In this document: piece after piece, positions 1 to 7,853 of the stretch
Position numbering within the stretch: the first letter of the stretch is position 1
How the letters are laid out: the number at the start of each line of letters is the position of its first letter
Assembly (NCBI RefSeq): GCF_014649795.1
Contig: NZ_BMTS01000002.1
Location: 496,001-560,000 of the forward strand
Length of the DNA: 64,000 nt
From: Streptomyces melanogenes
GTDB taxonomy: Bacteria; Actinomycetota; Actinomycetes; Streptomycetales; Streptomycetaceae
Direction of reading: 5' to 3'
The notes under the pieces: generated by a model
Databases searched by the model: none
What the model was told of the DNA's origin: nothing
What the model saw: only the letters and a program-made list of their open reading frames with translations
Position numbers and translations under genes: made by a program

Positions 1-30
1 AAGGCGTAGTCCTTACGGAAGGCGCAGTCC

Positions 31-1194
31 TTACTGTCCGATCGCTTCCCGGACCGCGCGGACCAGGGCCTGGGCACGCGGGTCGGCGGTGACGCCCTTC
101 TGGTGGCCGTTGGTGACGTAGCCGAAGGCGATGCCCGACTCCGGGTCGGCGAAGCCGAGCGAGCCGCCGCTGCCCGGGTGCCCGAAGGAGCCGGGGCCCA
201 GGAGCGGGGACGCCGGGCCGTGCAGCATGTAGCCGAGGCCGAAGCGGGTGTTGACGACCAGGACGCGGTCCGGGCCCGCCGACTCCTCGGTACGGGCGAG
301 GGCGACCGTGGCCGGGGCGAACAGTCGGCGCCCGTCCACCTCGCCGATGGTGGCCGCGTAGAACCGGGCGAGGCCGCGGGCGGTGGATATGCCGCCGGCG
401 GCGGGGAGTTCGGCGGCGCGGTAGGCGGGGTCGTTCTGGTCCGGGAGCGGGTCGATGGCGCCGAAGGCGCGGCGGGTGAGGGAGTCGGGGTCGTCGTAGG
501 CGGCCGAGACGGCGCGCTTGGGACGCAGGGTGATGGCGCCGGGGAGGCGGGGCGCCTCCACCTTCCCCACGCGCCCCACCCGTCCGGTCTCCTCCTGCGG
601 CATCCCGATCCAGAGGTCGGCCCCCAGCGGCCGGGCGATCTCCTCGGCGACCCAGCGGCCGAGGGTGCGGCCGCTGACGCGGCGCACCAGCTCGCCGAGC
701 AGCCAGCCGAAGGTCTGGGCGTGGTACCCGTGCTCCGTCCCCGGCTCCCAGAACGGCGCCTGCGCGGCGACCGCGGCCGGGCCCGACTCGCCGTCGGCGG
801 CCTCGGCGGGGGTGAGCGGCCGGTCGAGGGCGGGGACGGCGGCGCGGTGCGAGAGGAGGTGGCGGACGAGGGTGCGCTCCTTGCCCTTCGCCTTGAACTC
901 GGGCCAGTACGTGGCTACTGGGGCGTCCAGGTCCAGCTGGCCTCGCTGGTGGAGGAGGAGGGGGACGGCGGTGGCTATGCCCTTGGTGGCGGAGCGGAGG
1001 ATCTGGGCGGTGTCGACAGCCCAGGGGGCCTGTCCGTCGACGTCTTTCGTACCGCCCCAAAGGTCGACGACTTTCTTCCCTTCCCGATAGACGGCGACGG
1101 CGGCGCCGCGGTCCCCGAGGTGGGTGAAGTTACGCACGAAGGCGTCCCTGACCGCCTCGTACCCCGGGTCCACGGACCCCTGCACGTCACTCAC
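31..1194 (-). CDS. Serine hydrolase, class C beta-lactamase-like / esterase EstB type
   Basis: A protein of 387 residues in the beta-lactamase (PF00144) fold used by esterases, DD-peptidases and class C beta-lactamases. It has the catalytic SxxK as S68-A-T-K71, an LLSH motif near residue 115, and GHPGSGGS near the C-terminus in place of the KTG/HxG box. The second catalytic motif reads Y158-H-A instead of Y-x-N, which favours an esterase or peptidase over a true beta-lactamase. No signal peptide is seen, so it is probably cytoplasmic. The GTG start at 1194 was chosen because GGGAG lies about five bases upstream; a longer reading to 1269 runs into repeat DNA. It stands alone on the minus strand. 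Confidence 0.85.
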   Translation of the reverse strand: MSDVQGSVDPGYEAVRDAFVRNFTHLGDRGAAVAVYREGKKVVDLWGGTKDVDGQAPWAVDTAQILRSATKGIATAVPLLLHQRGQLDLDAPVATYWPEFKAKGKERTLVRHLLSHRAAVPALDRPLTPAEAADGESGPAAVAAQAPFWEPGTEHGYHAQTFGWLLGELVRRVSGRTLGRWVAEEIARPLGADLWIGMPQEETGRVGRVGKVEAPRLPGAITLRPKRAVSAAYDDPDSLTRRAFGAIDPLPDQNDPAYRAAELPAAGGISTARGLARFYAATIGEVDGRRLFAPATVALARTEESAGPDRVLVVNTRFGLGYMLHGPASPLLGPGSFGHPGSGGSLGFADPESGIAFGYVTNGHQKGVTADPRAQALVRAVREAIGQ

Positions 1195-1327
1195 GCCCGC
1201 TCCCACGATCTTGGCTACGCGTCCGGACCATTGAACGCGGCGGGCAACTGGATTCTTCCCCCACCCCACCCCTTCCCGAAGGCCCTCTGGCGGGCGGCCG
1301 GGGGCTTCGCCCCTGGGATCCCGGTTC

Positions 1328-1458
1328 GTCTGCGGGCCGCATGTGGCTGGTCCCGCAGTTCCCCGCGCCCCTGAGGGGGTACGGCCGCCGGCGATGGCGA
1401 AGCCGAGCCTTTTAGGGGCGCGGGGAACTGCGCGAGCAACCCAGCACGGTCTGCAGAA
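1328..1458. repeat. Inverted pair of the GCGCAGTTCCCC intergenic repeat
   Basis: The 327-base gap between the serine hydrolase and the EamA gene holds two inverted copies of a Streptomyces dispersed repeat, at 1328-1374 (core CGCAGTTCCCCGCGCCCCT) and 1413-1458 (its complement). The arms could fold into a long cruciform or a bidirectional transcript terminator. No small gene is visible in the gap. Confidence 0.8.
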
Positions 1459-1521
1459 GAAGCACCCGGCCGTCCGCCAGAGGACTTTCGGGAAGGGGCG
1501 GGGTGGGGCAAAAACCGCCGG

Positions 1522-2373
1522 TCAACCCGCCCGCAGCATCAGCCCGATCCCCACCACCAACACCCCCGCCGCAACAATCCGCGGCCCCCCGAACCGCTCC
1601 TTCAAGAACAGCGTCCCGATAGCCGCCCCCACGATGATGCTCGACTCCCGCAGCGCGGCCACGGGGGCCAGAGGAGCCCGCGTCTGGGCCCACAGGACCA
1701 GGCCGTACGCCGCCATCGAGAGGGCCGCGCCCAAAAGGCCCCGCACCGCGTACGGCCGGAGCTGAGCCACCAGCTCACCCCGCCGCCGGTACAGCGCGTA
1801 CAACGGGATCAGCAGCCCCTCCAGAATCATCAGCCACGCGATGTAGCCGAGGGGCGTGTGGGAGGCGCGGACGCCCACCCCGTCCACCACCGTGTAGGCC
1901 GCGATCGACAGCCCCGTCGCCCCCGCCGCGACCAGCGCGGGCCAGTGCGGCCGCGCCCCCGACCCCCGGATGCCCCACAGGGCGACCCCGACCAGGCCCG
2001 CCGAGGCGACCGCCACCCCCGCGGCCTGCCACGCGTTCAGGCTCTCGCCGACGAACAGCACCGCCAGCACGGTCACCACCAGCGGCGCCGTGCCCCGCGC
2101 GATCGGATACATCTGCCCGAAGTCGCCCAGGCTGAACGACCGCATCAGCAGGACCTGGTAGGCGATGTGCAGCAGGGCGGAGGTGACGAGGTAGGGCCAG
2201 GCGCCCGACGCGGGCAGCGGCGTGAACAGCGCGAGCACCGCGCCGATCACCGTCCCCCCGCCGCCTATCAGCGTGAACGCGACCAGCTGGTCCTTGATCG
2301 TGTGCGCCATCGCGTTCCAGGACGCGTGGGTGACGGCGGCGAGCAGGACGGCCAGCGCGACGGTCAGCGTCAC
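1522..2373 (-). CDS. EamA/DMT-superfamily transporter
   Basis: An integral membrane protein of 283 residues with about ten hydrophobic segments, including strings such as LLAAVTHASWNAMAHT at the N-terminus and VTVLAVLFVGESLNAWQAAG mid-protein, which are characteristic of EamA (DMT) metabolite exporters. The duplicated half structure, each half ending near a GES/KER-type motif, is typical of the family. Substrate cannot be told from sequence. Its GTG start overlaps the stop of the upstream YbaK-type gene (GTGA, 2370-2373), so the two are translationally coupled and presumably one transcript. Confidence 0.85.
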   Translation of the reverse strand: MTLTVALAVLLAAVTHASWNAMAHTIKDQLVAFTLIGGGGTVIGAVLALFTPLPASGAWPYLVTSALLHIAYQVLLMRSFSLGDFGQMYPIARGTAPLVVTVLAVLFVGESLNAWQAAGVAVASAGLVGVALWGIRGSGARPHWPALVAAGATGLSIAAYTVVDGVGVRASHTPLGYIAWLMILEGLLIPLYALYRRRGELVAQLRPYAVRGLLGAALSMAAYGLVLWAQTRAPLAPVAALRESSIIVGAAIGTLFLKERFGGPRIVAAGVLVVGIGLMLRAG

Positions 2374-2891
2374 GCCGTACGCTCGCGGACGTCGACAAGG
2401 GTCCCGCCCGCGTGCCCGATCAGCGTCTTCGGGTCGAGCGGGAAGACCGTGTGGGGCGTGCCCGCCGCCGCCCAGACCACGTCGTGGTCGAGCAGCGCGC
2501 GGTCGGCGAGGACGCGGATGGGGGTCCCTCCCTGCTCCTTCAGAGCTTGGGGGAGGCGCACATGCCCGAAGGGCGGGACGCCCCCGATCGCGTACCCCGT
2601 CGTCTCCCGTACGAGCTCCGCCCCGGCCCGCTTCACCTTCTCCGCGCCCAGCTCAAGCCGTACGCGCTCCACGTCCACCCGCGACGAGCCGTCCATCAGG
2701 ACGATCACCGGGACGCCGTCCGCCTCGAAGACCAGCGACTTGACGATCTCGCTGATGTCGCAGCCGATGGCGGCGGCCGCCTCGGCGGCGGTCCTGGTCG
2801 CGTCCGGGAAGCGGCGTACCTCCACGTCGAGCCCGAGTGCGCGCAGCGCCTCGGCGAATCGGGGGTGGGCAACGGAATCTTGAGCGCTCAT
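2370..2891 (-). CDS. YbaK/EbsC-type aminoacyl-tRNA deacylase with an in-frame repeat insertion
   Basis: A protein of 173 residues of the YbaK/ProX editing family, which hydrolyses mischarged aminoacyl-tRNA. Family signatures are CDISEIVKSLVFEADG (around residues 43-58, holding the conserved lysine), the DGSSRVD segment, TTGYAIGGVPPFGH, and WAAAGTPHTVF near the C-terminus. Between the conserved GGVPPFGH and the ALLDHDVVWAAAGTP block sits LPQALKEQGGTPI, encoded by a 37-bp palindromic repeat (2520-2556) that also occurs between genes at 58302-58337. This looks like a repeat element that entered the gene without breaking the frame. The gene heads a two-gene unit with the EamA transporter. Confidence 0.85.
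   Translation of the reverse strand: MSAQDSVAHPRFAEALRALGLDVEVRRFPDATRTAAEAAAAIGCDISEIVKSLVFEADGVPVIVLMDGSSRVDVERVRLELGAEKVKRAGAELVRETTGYAIGGVPPFGHVRLPQALKEQGGTPIRVLADRALLDHDVVWAAAGTPHTVFPLDPKTLIGHAGGTLVDVRERTA
2520..2556. repeat. Dispersed palindromic repeat inside the YbaK gene
   Basis: A 37-bp imperfect palindrome starting GGGGGTCCCTCCCTGCTCCT and ending GAGCTTGGGGGAGG. The reverse complement of 58302-58337 matches it nearly base for base (one extra base plus one mismatch). Here it lies in the coding frame. Confidence 0.85.
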
Positions 2892-2966
2892 GCCCCCGCA
2901 CGCTAGCGGTAGCTGTATGCCGCATGCGAGGGCCTTTCGGCTCCCCCCGGTCCGCCCCAGGGCCGC

Positions 2967-4607
2967 TCAGCCCGCCCGCAGCACCCGCGCCACGACCGGC
3001 CCCGCCGCGTCCCCGCCGTGTCCGCCGGACTGGACGAGCGCGGCGGCGGCGAGCCCGTTGCCGTACCCGGTGAACCAGCTGTTGGACTTGCCCTGCTGGT
3101 CCACCTCGGCCGAGCCGGTCTTGGCGCCCTTGGGCCCGGGCACCCCGGCCATCGCCTTCACGGCAGTGCCGTTGGTGGTCGCCGCGTGCATCATCTGCTG
3201 GAGCTGGGTGGCCATGGAGTCGGGCAGCGGCTTGGCGGTGGCCAGTTCGCGGCCGTCCAGGTCCTGTGGCACGATCACCGGCTGGCGGAAGCCGCGGTTG
3301 ATCACGGTGGCCGAGACGGACGCCAGGTCGAGCGGGCTCATCTGGACCTTGCCCTGCCCGATGTAGGAGGCGGCGGTCTCCACGCCGGAGGACTCCGGGA
3401 CGCTGCCGTCGAAGGACTTCACCCCGCCGAGCTTCCAGTTGTTCTGGCCGAGCCCGAAGTAGTCCCGGGCGGTCCGGCCGAGCGCGGTCCCGGCGACACC
3501 CTTTCCGGTGAGCGGCTTCACCGGCTTGATGAAGGCGGTGTTGCAGGACTGGGCGAACGCGTCGGTGAGGGTCCCGTGCGGGATGGTGAAGTCCTTCAGG
3601 TTGTGGAAGGTGTAGCCCTCCCACGGGACCGTCGCCGGACACTCGACCTGCTGGTTCGCGCCGCCCACCCCGTTCTCGATGATCATCGCGCCCGTGACGA
3701 TCTTCATCGTGGAGCCGGGCGCGATGGACGCCTGGAGGGAGGCGGGGAAGCCGTCCTTGCGGTTGTCCGCGACCGCCCGGATCGCCCCGCTGGTCGGTTC
3801 GATCGCCACCACCGACGACTCCGCGAACTGCTTCACGGCCTGCTCGGCCGCCGCCTGCACGTCCGCGTCGAGCGTCGTCGTCAGCTTGCCGGGCTTGCCT
3901 TTGGCCAGGGTGAGCAGCGTCTGGTTCGGGGTGCTGTCGGCGCCGCCGCCCTCGATCCAGGTCTCCACGCCGGGCGTGCCGTTGGCCTTGGCGCCGTACT
4001 TCTGCCGCAGCGCGTCCAGGACCACCCCGAGCGAGGGGTACTTCTCCTTGGTCAGCACCCGCCCCCGGTGGTCGACGGCCTCGATCTCCGGGTTCTTGGC
4101 CGCCCCGGTCACCAGCTTCTGGCCGGTCTTCAGCTTCGGGTGGACGACGGCCGGCTGCCAGTCCACCAGCGCCTTGCCGGTGGTCACGCCCCGGACGACG
4201 GTCAGCTGGGAACTGTAGGCGAGCGGCGCGGTCTTCCCCTCGTAGGCGACCTCCGCCTTCACCGTGTACGGAACGGTCGCCCCCGTGGCCGTCCCCGGCG
4301 TGATCGTCACCTTGTCCACGTGCGCCTCGTCGTGGAACCCGGCGAGCGCGGTCTGGGCGGCCGCGTTGTTGTTGGTCAGGGCCGAGGCCGCCGCCGCGTC
4401 CCCCTTCGACCAGGCGTCGAAGAAGGCCTGCGCGGTCTTGGTGATCTCGTCGGCGCGGGGCGGCCCGGTCCGTACCGGCGCGGCCCTGGTGTGCGTGCCC
4501 GAGGACGAGTCGTCCCCGGCCAGCATCTGGTACCCGCCGTATACCACGCCGGTGCCGACCACCACGAACACGCCGCCGACGATGGCGGCCTTGGCTCCAC
4601 TGCGCAT
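2967..4607 (-). CDS. Penicillin-binding transpeptidase with NTF2-like MecA_N domain
   Basis: A 546-residue class B-like PBP. Residues 1-30 form a signal-anchor helix (AAIVGGVFVVVGTGVVYGG), residues ~50-150 an NTF2-like MecA_N domain (DEITKTAQAFFDAWSKGD...), then a PBP dimer region, then the transpeptidase domain. Transpeptidase motifs are present: STMK (SxxK), SCN (SxN), and KTGSAE (KTG). It should cross-link peptidoglycan outside the membrane. The MecA_N domain is the same type found in low-affinity resistance PBPs, but this lineage is a normal chromosomal one in Streptomyces. A palindrome (4629-4648) lies just upstream of the start. The chromosomal junction of the integrated element starts about 120 bp upstream. 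Confidence 0.92.
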   Translation of the reverse strand: MRSGAKAAIVGGVFVVVGTGVVYGGYQMLAGDDSSSGTHTRAAPVRTGPPRADEITKTAQAFFDAWSKGDAAAASALTNNNAAAQTALAGFHDEAHVDKVTITPGTATGATVPYTVKAEVAYEGKTAPLAYSSQLTVVRGVTTGKALVDWQPAVVHPKLKTGQKLVTGAAKNPEIEAVDHRGRVLTKEKYPSLGVVLDALRQKYGAKANGTPGVETWIEGGGADSTPNQTLLTLAKGKPGKLTTTLDADVQAAAEQAVKQFAESSVVAIEPTSGAIRAVADNRKDGFPASLQASIAPGSTMKIVTGAMIIENGVGGANQQVECPATVPWEGYTFHNLKDFTIPHGTLTDAFAQSCNTAFIKPVKPLTGKGVAGTALGRTARDYFGLGQNNWKLGGVKSFDGSVPESSGVETAASYIGQGKVQMSPLDLASVSATVINRGFRQPVIVPQDLDGRELATAKPLPDSMATQLQQMMHAATTNGTAVKAMAGVPGPKGAKTGSAEVDQQGKSNSWFTGYGNGLAAAALVQSGGHGGDAAGPVVARVLRAG

Positions 4608-4628
4608 CTGCAGCCCCTCCCCAGGATT

Positions 4629-4648
4629 CTCTTGAACGTGTTCAAGAG
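4629..4648. promoter_or_regulatory. Operator-like palindrome upstream of the PBP gene
   Basis: CTCTTGAACGTGTTCAAGAG: nine-base perfect arms around a two-base centre, 22-41 bases upstream of the PBP start. Shape and position fit a TetR- or MarR-class dimer site. The regulator is not evident nearby. Confidence 0.55.
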
Positions 4649-4724
4649 ATGCTTGGGAGGAACTTTACGTGACACCACTGACACCGGCCCCACCCGTTAC
4701 CGGACCGGGACGCCGCTCAGCGGG

Positions 4725-4809
4725 TCACACCCACGTATCCAGCCACATCCGGTTCCGCCAGGAATCCAGCGGGATCGCCGTGCCCGTGTACAGCGGCCAG
4801 AAGTAGATG
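4725..4809 (-). pseudogene. Displaced 3' end of pmt / left attachment site (attL)
   Basis: This 85-bp stretch encodes the last 28 residues of Pmt, IYFWPLYTGTAIPLDSWRNR then MWLDTWV and a TGA stop, with no gene upstream. It aligns without gaps to 17963-18047 at the end of the intact pmt gene (nine mismatches, nearly all at third codon positions). The first 24 bp in the pmt sense (4786-4809 against 18024-18047) are identical and form the likely crossover core. The piece left of the core is the original chromosomal 3' end, stranded by integration of the element. Confidence 0.9.
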
Positions 4810-4820
4810 GAGTCTCTGGC

Positions 4821-4845
4821 GGTGGGAGCCTTACTGGCTCCCACC
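4821..4845. terminator. Perfect hairpin downstream of int
   Basis: GGTGGGAGCC-TTACT-GGCTCCCACC, ten-base arms with a five-base loop, lies between the int stop and the attL core. There is no U-run, so it may be an intrinsic-like terminator of int or part of the recombination site structure. Confidence 0.5.
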
Positions 4846-4855
4846 TGCACGAACC

Positions 4856-6139
4856 CTAGGCCGCCGGGGCGTCCGGGGCCCCGGGGGCCGTCTGTGGGCC
4901 GTGATCTTCGGCGGGGAAGAGCGGGAAGACGTTGTCGACCGCCTTGCGCGTGCGGCCCTCGCTGCTCGGCATCAGGTGTGTGTAGACCCTGAGCGTGAAC
5001 CCCGGGTCCGCATGACCCAGGTACGCGCTCAGCGCACGGATGCTCTCGCCAGCATCCAGGAGCACCGACGCGTAGAAGTGCCTCAGCGCGTGCATGCCAT
5101 CCTCTGGAGCAGCGGCGTACCGCTCACCCTCCTTCGGCTCCGGAATGACTCCTGCGACCACCAGCGCGGGCTTCCAAATGTGATCGTTGAAGTGGCTCAC
5201 CCGGACGTGGTCGCCGGAACTGCCGGAGAACAAGAGGTGCTTGGTCACGAGGGGTCCGTCAGGCGTACGCCACGGCAGCGTGACTTTCACCGAAGGGAAT
5301 TCCTCGGAGTGGGCCCGGAGTGACCTTCCGACCGCGCTCGCCAGAGGAACGGTGCGCACCTTCCCGCCCTTGGGCAGGGCGAAGACGTACTTGCCCCGAA
5401 TGCGCTTCAACTGGTGCGCGACGGTCAGCCATCCGCCCTCGTAGTCGAGTTCGTCCTCTGACAGACCGAAGATCTCGCCCTGACGGAGCCCGTTTCCGGC
5501 GCCGGGATCCACGGTTGCCTGGAACCGCCGGGGCAGCGCGGCCCGCACGTCGAAGACTCGCGTGGCCGTCCAAGGGACGACCCGGGGCTTCCCTGGCTTC
5601 GGGAGCGTTACGGACCGGGCCCGGCAAGGGTTCTGCGCTAGCTTGCCGTCCTCAACCGCCGCGCTCAGCACGGCCGACACCGTGCCGACGATGATGCGGC
5701 GGTACGACTCCGCGGGTACGGTCTGCTCCAACTCGGCCACCCAGGTGCGGATGTGCTCGGGCTTGAAGGAGCCGAGCGGGCGCGGGCCGATGTGCGGGTA
5801 GGCATGAAGGCGTAGGCGCCGCTCGGCCGCCTCGCGGCTGTTGATCTCGCCCGTGTGCGACTTGACCCACTCTTCGGCGTACTGCTTGAACGTGGTCCGA
5901 CTGGCTTTCGGGTCCACGTACTGGCCGCGTGCCATGTCGGCTTCGATGTGGCTCAGCCACTTCTCGGCTAGGCGCTTCTGCCTGTCAGGGAAGCTCTTGC
6001 TCTTCTCCGTGCCGTCGGGGCCGATATAGCGGGCGCGGTAGCGCAGCCCGATGCCGTACCGGTCGCTCTTGACCCGGCGCGGCTTGCCGTCGGCGCCGAT
6101 CTCGGTTTTGTACCAGCGGTCTTGGATGTGGCCTGCCAT
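4856..6139 (-). CDS. int: Tyrosine-family integrase of the element
   Basis: A 427-residue tyrosine recombinase. Order: N-terminal arm-binding region (residues ~20-60, basic), SAM-like core-binding domain (~80-170), catalytic domain (~190-395). Catalytic residues are visible as R219 (GLRQGE), K257 (LPKGGK), H350-x-x-R353 (HALRHF), H376 (LGHADP) and the nucleophile Y386 (VYTHLM). It lies next to attL as in pSAM2-like AICEs, with a xis gene 81 bp upstream on the same strand. It presumably catalyses site-specific integration into pmt and excision with Xis. An 18-bp repeat shared with the other end of the element lies within its C-terminal codons (4885-4902). Confidence 0.95.
   Translation of the reverse strand: MAGHIQDRWYKTEIGADGKPRRVKSDRYGIGLRYRARYIGPDGTEKSKSFPDRQKRLAEKWLSHIEADMARGQYVDPKASRTTFKQYAEEWVKSHTGEINSREAAERRLRLHAYPHIGPRPLGSFKPEHIRTWVAELEQTVPAESYRRIIVGTVSAVLSAAVEDGKLAQNPCRARSVTLPKPGKPRVVPWTATRVFDVRAALPRRFQATVDPGAGNGLRQGEIFGLSEDELDYEGGWLTVAHQLKRIRGKYVFALPKGGKVRTVPLASAVGRSLRAHSEEFPSVKVTLPWRTPDGPLVTKHLLFSGSSGDHVRVSHFNDHIWKPALVVAGVIPEPKEGERYAAAPEDGMHALRHFYASVLLDAGESIRALSAYLGHADPGFTLRVYTHLMPSSEGRTRKAVDNVFPLFPAEDHGPQTAPGAPDAPAA
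4885..4902 (+). repeat. Candidate integrase arm-type site, left copy
   Basis: GGGCCGTCTGTGGGCCGT, identical to 17857-17874 near the right end of the element and in the same orientation. It lies about 80-115 bp inside the left core. Its inner unit GGGCCGT occurs twice in each copy. Placement near both ends is what is expected for arm-binding sites. Confidence 0.5.
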
Positions 6140-6220
6140 GTGAGGCGGGTCCTTTCGTGAAGGCGCCCGTAGAGCGCACCGTGGGGCGCGCTCTACGAGC
6201 GTGGGTATGTCTGGCTGGGC

Positions 6221-6457
6221 TCAGGCGACCGCGTCGGCGGCCATGCGCTCGGTGGTCCAGCGCCGGACGGCCGTGGGGTCGTACCGCAGGTGCTTGCCGA
6301 CGCGGAAGCCGGGCGGGCCGGTGCGCTTCTTACGCCAGGCGTAGACGGTCTCTAGGGGCACGCCGAACAGATCGGCTATGTCGTCGGGGGTGAGGTAGCG
6401 GTCCGGGAGTCCGGCCCGCAGGGCAGCGCGCGGATCGCTGGACGTGGGCGTGGCCAT
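6221..6457 (-). CDS. xis: Excisionase-like helix-turn-helix protein (MerR-type)
   Basis: A 78-residue protein with LTPDDIADLFGVPLETVYAW (residues ~22-41) followed by a basic wing RTGPPGFRVGKHLRYDPTAVRRW. This is the winged-helix 'helix-turn-helix domain, excisionase family' pattern found just upstream of int in AICEs. It probably bends attachment-site DNA and steers Int toward excision. It is on the same strand as int with 81 bp between, likely co-transcribed. Confidence 0.85.
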   Translation of the reverse strand: MATPTSSDPRAALRAGLPDRYLTPDDIADLFGVPLETVYAWRKKRTGPPGFRVGKHLRYDPTAVRRWTTERMAADAVA

Positions 6458-6527
6458 GGCGGCGGGAACTCCTCGTGTCCGACATACACGGGAGGGGAGA
6501 GGGCCGCACCCCCTCCCCCTGCCAGGT

Positions 6528-6744
6528 CCGCTACTTCCGCTACCTCCGCTACCGCCCTGCTCAGAGGCATGATCGAGGTAGCGGATAGGGGTAGCGGTAG
6601 CGGATGGGCGCCGCTACCGGCCCCGGCGGCGGGCGCCGGGGCCGGTAGCGGCAAGGGCCGTGCGGTAGCGGATGAATTCCGGCTTGCCGCTACCTCGGCG
6701 GGGGCTCTGACCTGCTCGGTAGCGGAGGTAGCGGAAGTAGCGGA
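6528..6744. repeat. CCGCTAC / GTAGCGG repeat cluster, candidate replication origin iterons
   Basis: About twelve copies of the heptamer CCGCTAC or its complement GTAGCGG in ~220 bp. At the left end three copies run at a 9-bp period (6528, 6537, 6546). At the right end three complementary copies run at the same period (6718-6744). Six or so more lie between, in both orientations (for example 6578, 6591, 6597, 6644, 6664, 6687). The right cluster forms the 3' codons of the Rep/DUF3631 gene (LLPLPPLPSR). Position beside rep genes fits an oriV or Rep binding region. Confidence 0.7.
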
Positions 6745-7853
6745 CTTTCAGCGGGGGGTGGGCAGTAGCGCTGCCACGCGTCGTGGAGATCGCTGGCGTA
6801 GTAGCCCTTGAGTACGGCGCCACCGGCCTTGATGTTGCGGGCCACGATGGGGGCGTTGTCGGCGGTCATGTACTCGCGCAGCATCCTCGACAGGCCGCGT
6901 GCGTCCAGGGGCTTGCCGCCCATGTCGGCCCACGGGGCCTCATCCAAGCTGTGCAGCCGTTCGAGGACGGACACGGTGGGCAGGCGGTCGATGCCGTCAA
7001 GGACGTGATCGCGCAGATCAGTCAGGAGCCGAATGCCGATGCTGCCCTTGTCGTCGGCCTTGGAGGCGTTGACCAGCTCGACGCAGGCGGCGCGGGCCCG
7101 CTTGGGCCAGTCGCCGCCCGCCGCGTCGGCCACGGCGATGAGGGGTTCCCACACGTCGGCGGGGCGGTCGGTGACCTCGTCCGGCATGGCGGGGAACGCC
7201 CCGTCGACCACGTCCCGGACGCTGTCGGCCCACGCGGCCAGCCGCTCCCGCAGCGCGTGTCCTTCGCCTTCGTGGACGCGCTGGCGGAACGGCTCTACGC
7301 GTTCATTGCGGGCCCGGCGGCGCATGCGGATGATGACCGAACGGGTCAGGATCGTGTCCGGCAGTGACCCGAGACCTGCGACCGCGACCGCGCAGAACGA
7401 CGGGAACTCCTGGACCTGTTGGTTCGCCCCGTCGCCGACGCACCGGTACATGACGCCGGAGCGGCGGTGTCCGGCGTTGAGGAAGCCCCGGAGCTGTTCG
7501 TTGTCCCCAGCCTTGGGGCCGAAGACGGTGTCGATCTCGTCGAACAGGATCGTCGGCCGGGCGCTCATCCCCGACACAGCCCGGAACAGGGCCGAGGCGG
7601 ACGCGTTCACGGCGACCATCGGGTACGGGGCTACGGTCTCGACGATCTCCAGCGCCCGGGACTTCCCGGAGGCCGGTTCGGGGGAGAGGAATGCCAGACG
7701 CGGGGTGGCGTCGAAGCAGTCGAGCAGGTGCGCGTGCGCGTCCCACAGGACCACGGCGACGTAGGCCGCCTCGGAGGGGAAGACGTTGAAGCGGCGGTGG
7801 AAGGCTTCCACCTCGTCGAGCAGCACGGAACCAGTGGTGGGGTCGGCGCTCAT
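6690..7853 (-). CDS. DUF3631 replication-associated ATPase of the element
   Basis: A 387-residue protein (start MSADPTTG). It has a P-loop-like segment LSPEPASGKSRALEIVE (Walker A variant), then ILFDEIDTVFG (Walker B), followed by the DUF3631 C-terminal half. DUF3631 proteins accompany primase-polymerases in AICEs and are thought to act as helicase-like replication initiators. The ATG at 7853 overlaps the preceding stop (ATGA), which selects this start over the longer reading to 7892. The extreme C-terminus (SPLLPLPPLPSR...) is translated from the iteron cluster, so the end of the protein and the repeat DNA coincide. Confidence 0.82.
   Translation of the reverse strand: MSADPTTGSVLLDEVEAFHRRFNVFPSEAAYVAVVLWDAHAHLLDCFDATPRLAFLSPEPASGKSRALEIVETVAPYPMVAVNASASALFRAVSGMSARPTILFDEIDTVFGPKAGDNEQLRGFLNAGHRRSGVMYRCVGDGANQQVQEFPSFCAVAVAGLGSLPDTILTRSVIIRMRRRARNERVEPFRQRVHEGEGHALRERLAAWADSVRDVVDGAFPAMPDEVTDRPADVWEPLIAVADAAGGDWPKRARAACVELVNASKADDKGSIGIRLLTDLRDHVLDGIDRLPTVSVLERLHSLDEAPWADMGGKPLDARGLSRMLREYMTADNAPIVARNIKAGGAVLKGYYASDLHDAWQRYCPPPAESPLLPLPPLPSRSEPPPR

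Noticed and set aside
31..1269. Longer start for the serine hydrolase at 1269
   Set aside because: The extra 25 codons lack an RBS and approach repeat DNA, while GTG at 1194 has a good GGGAG and the usual family N-terminus.
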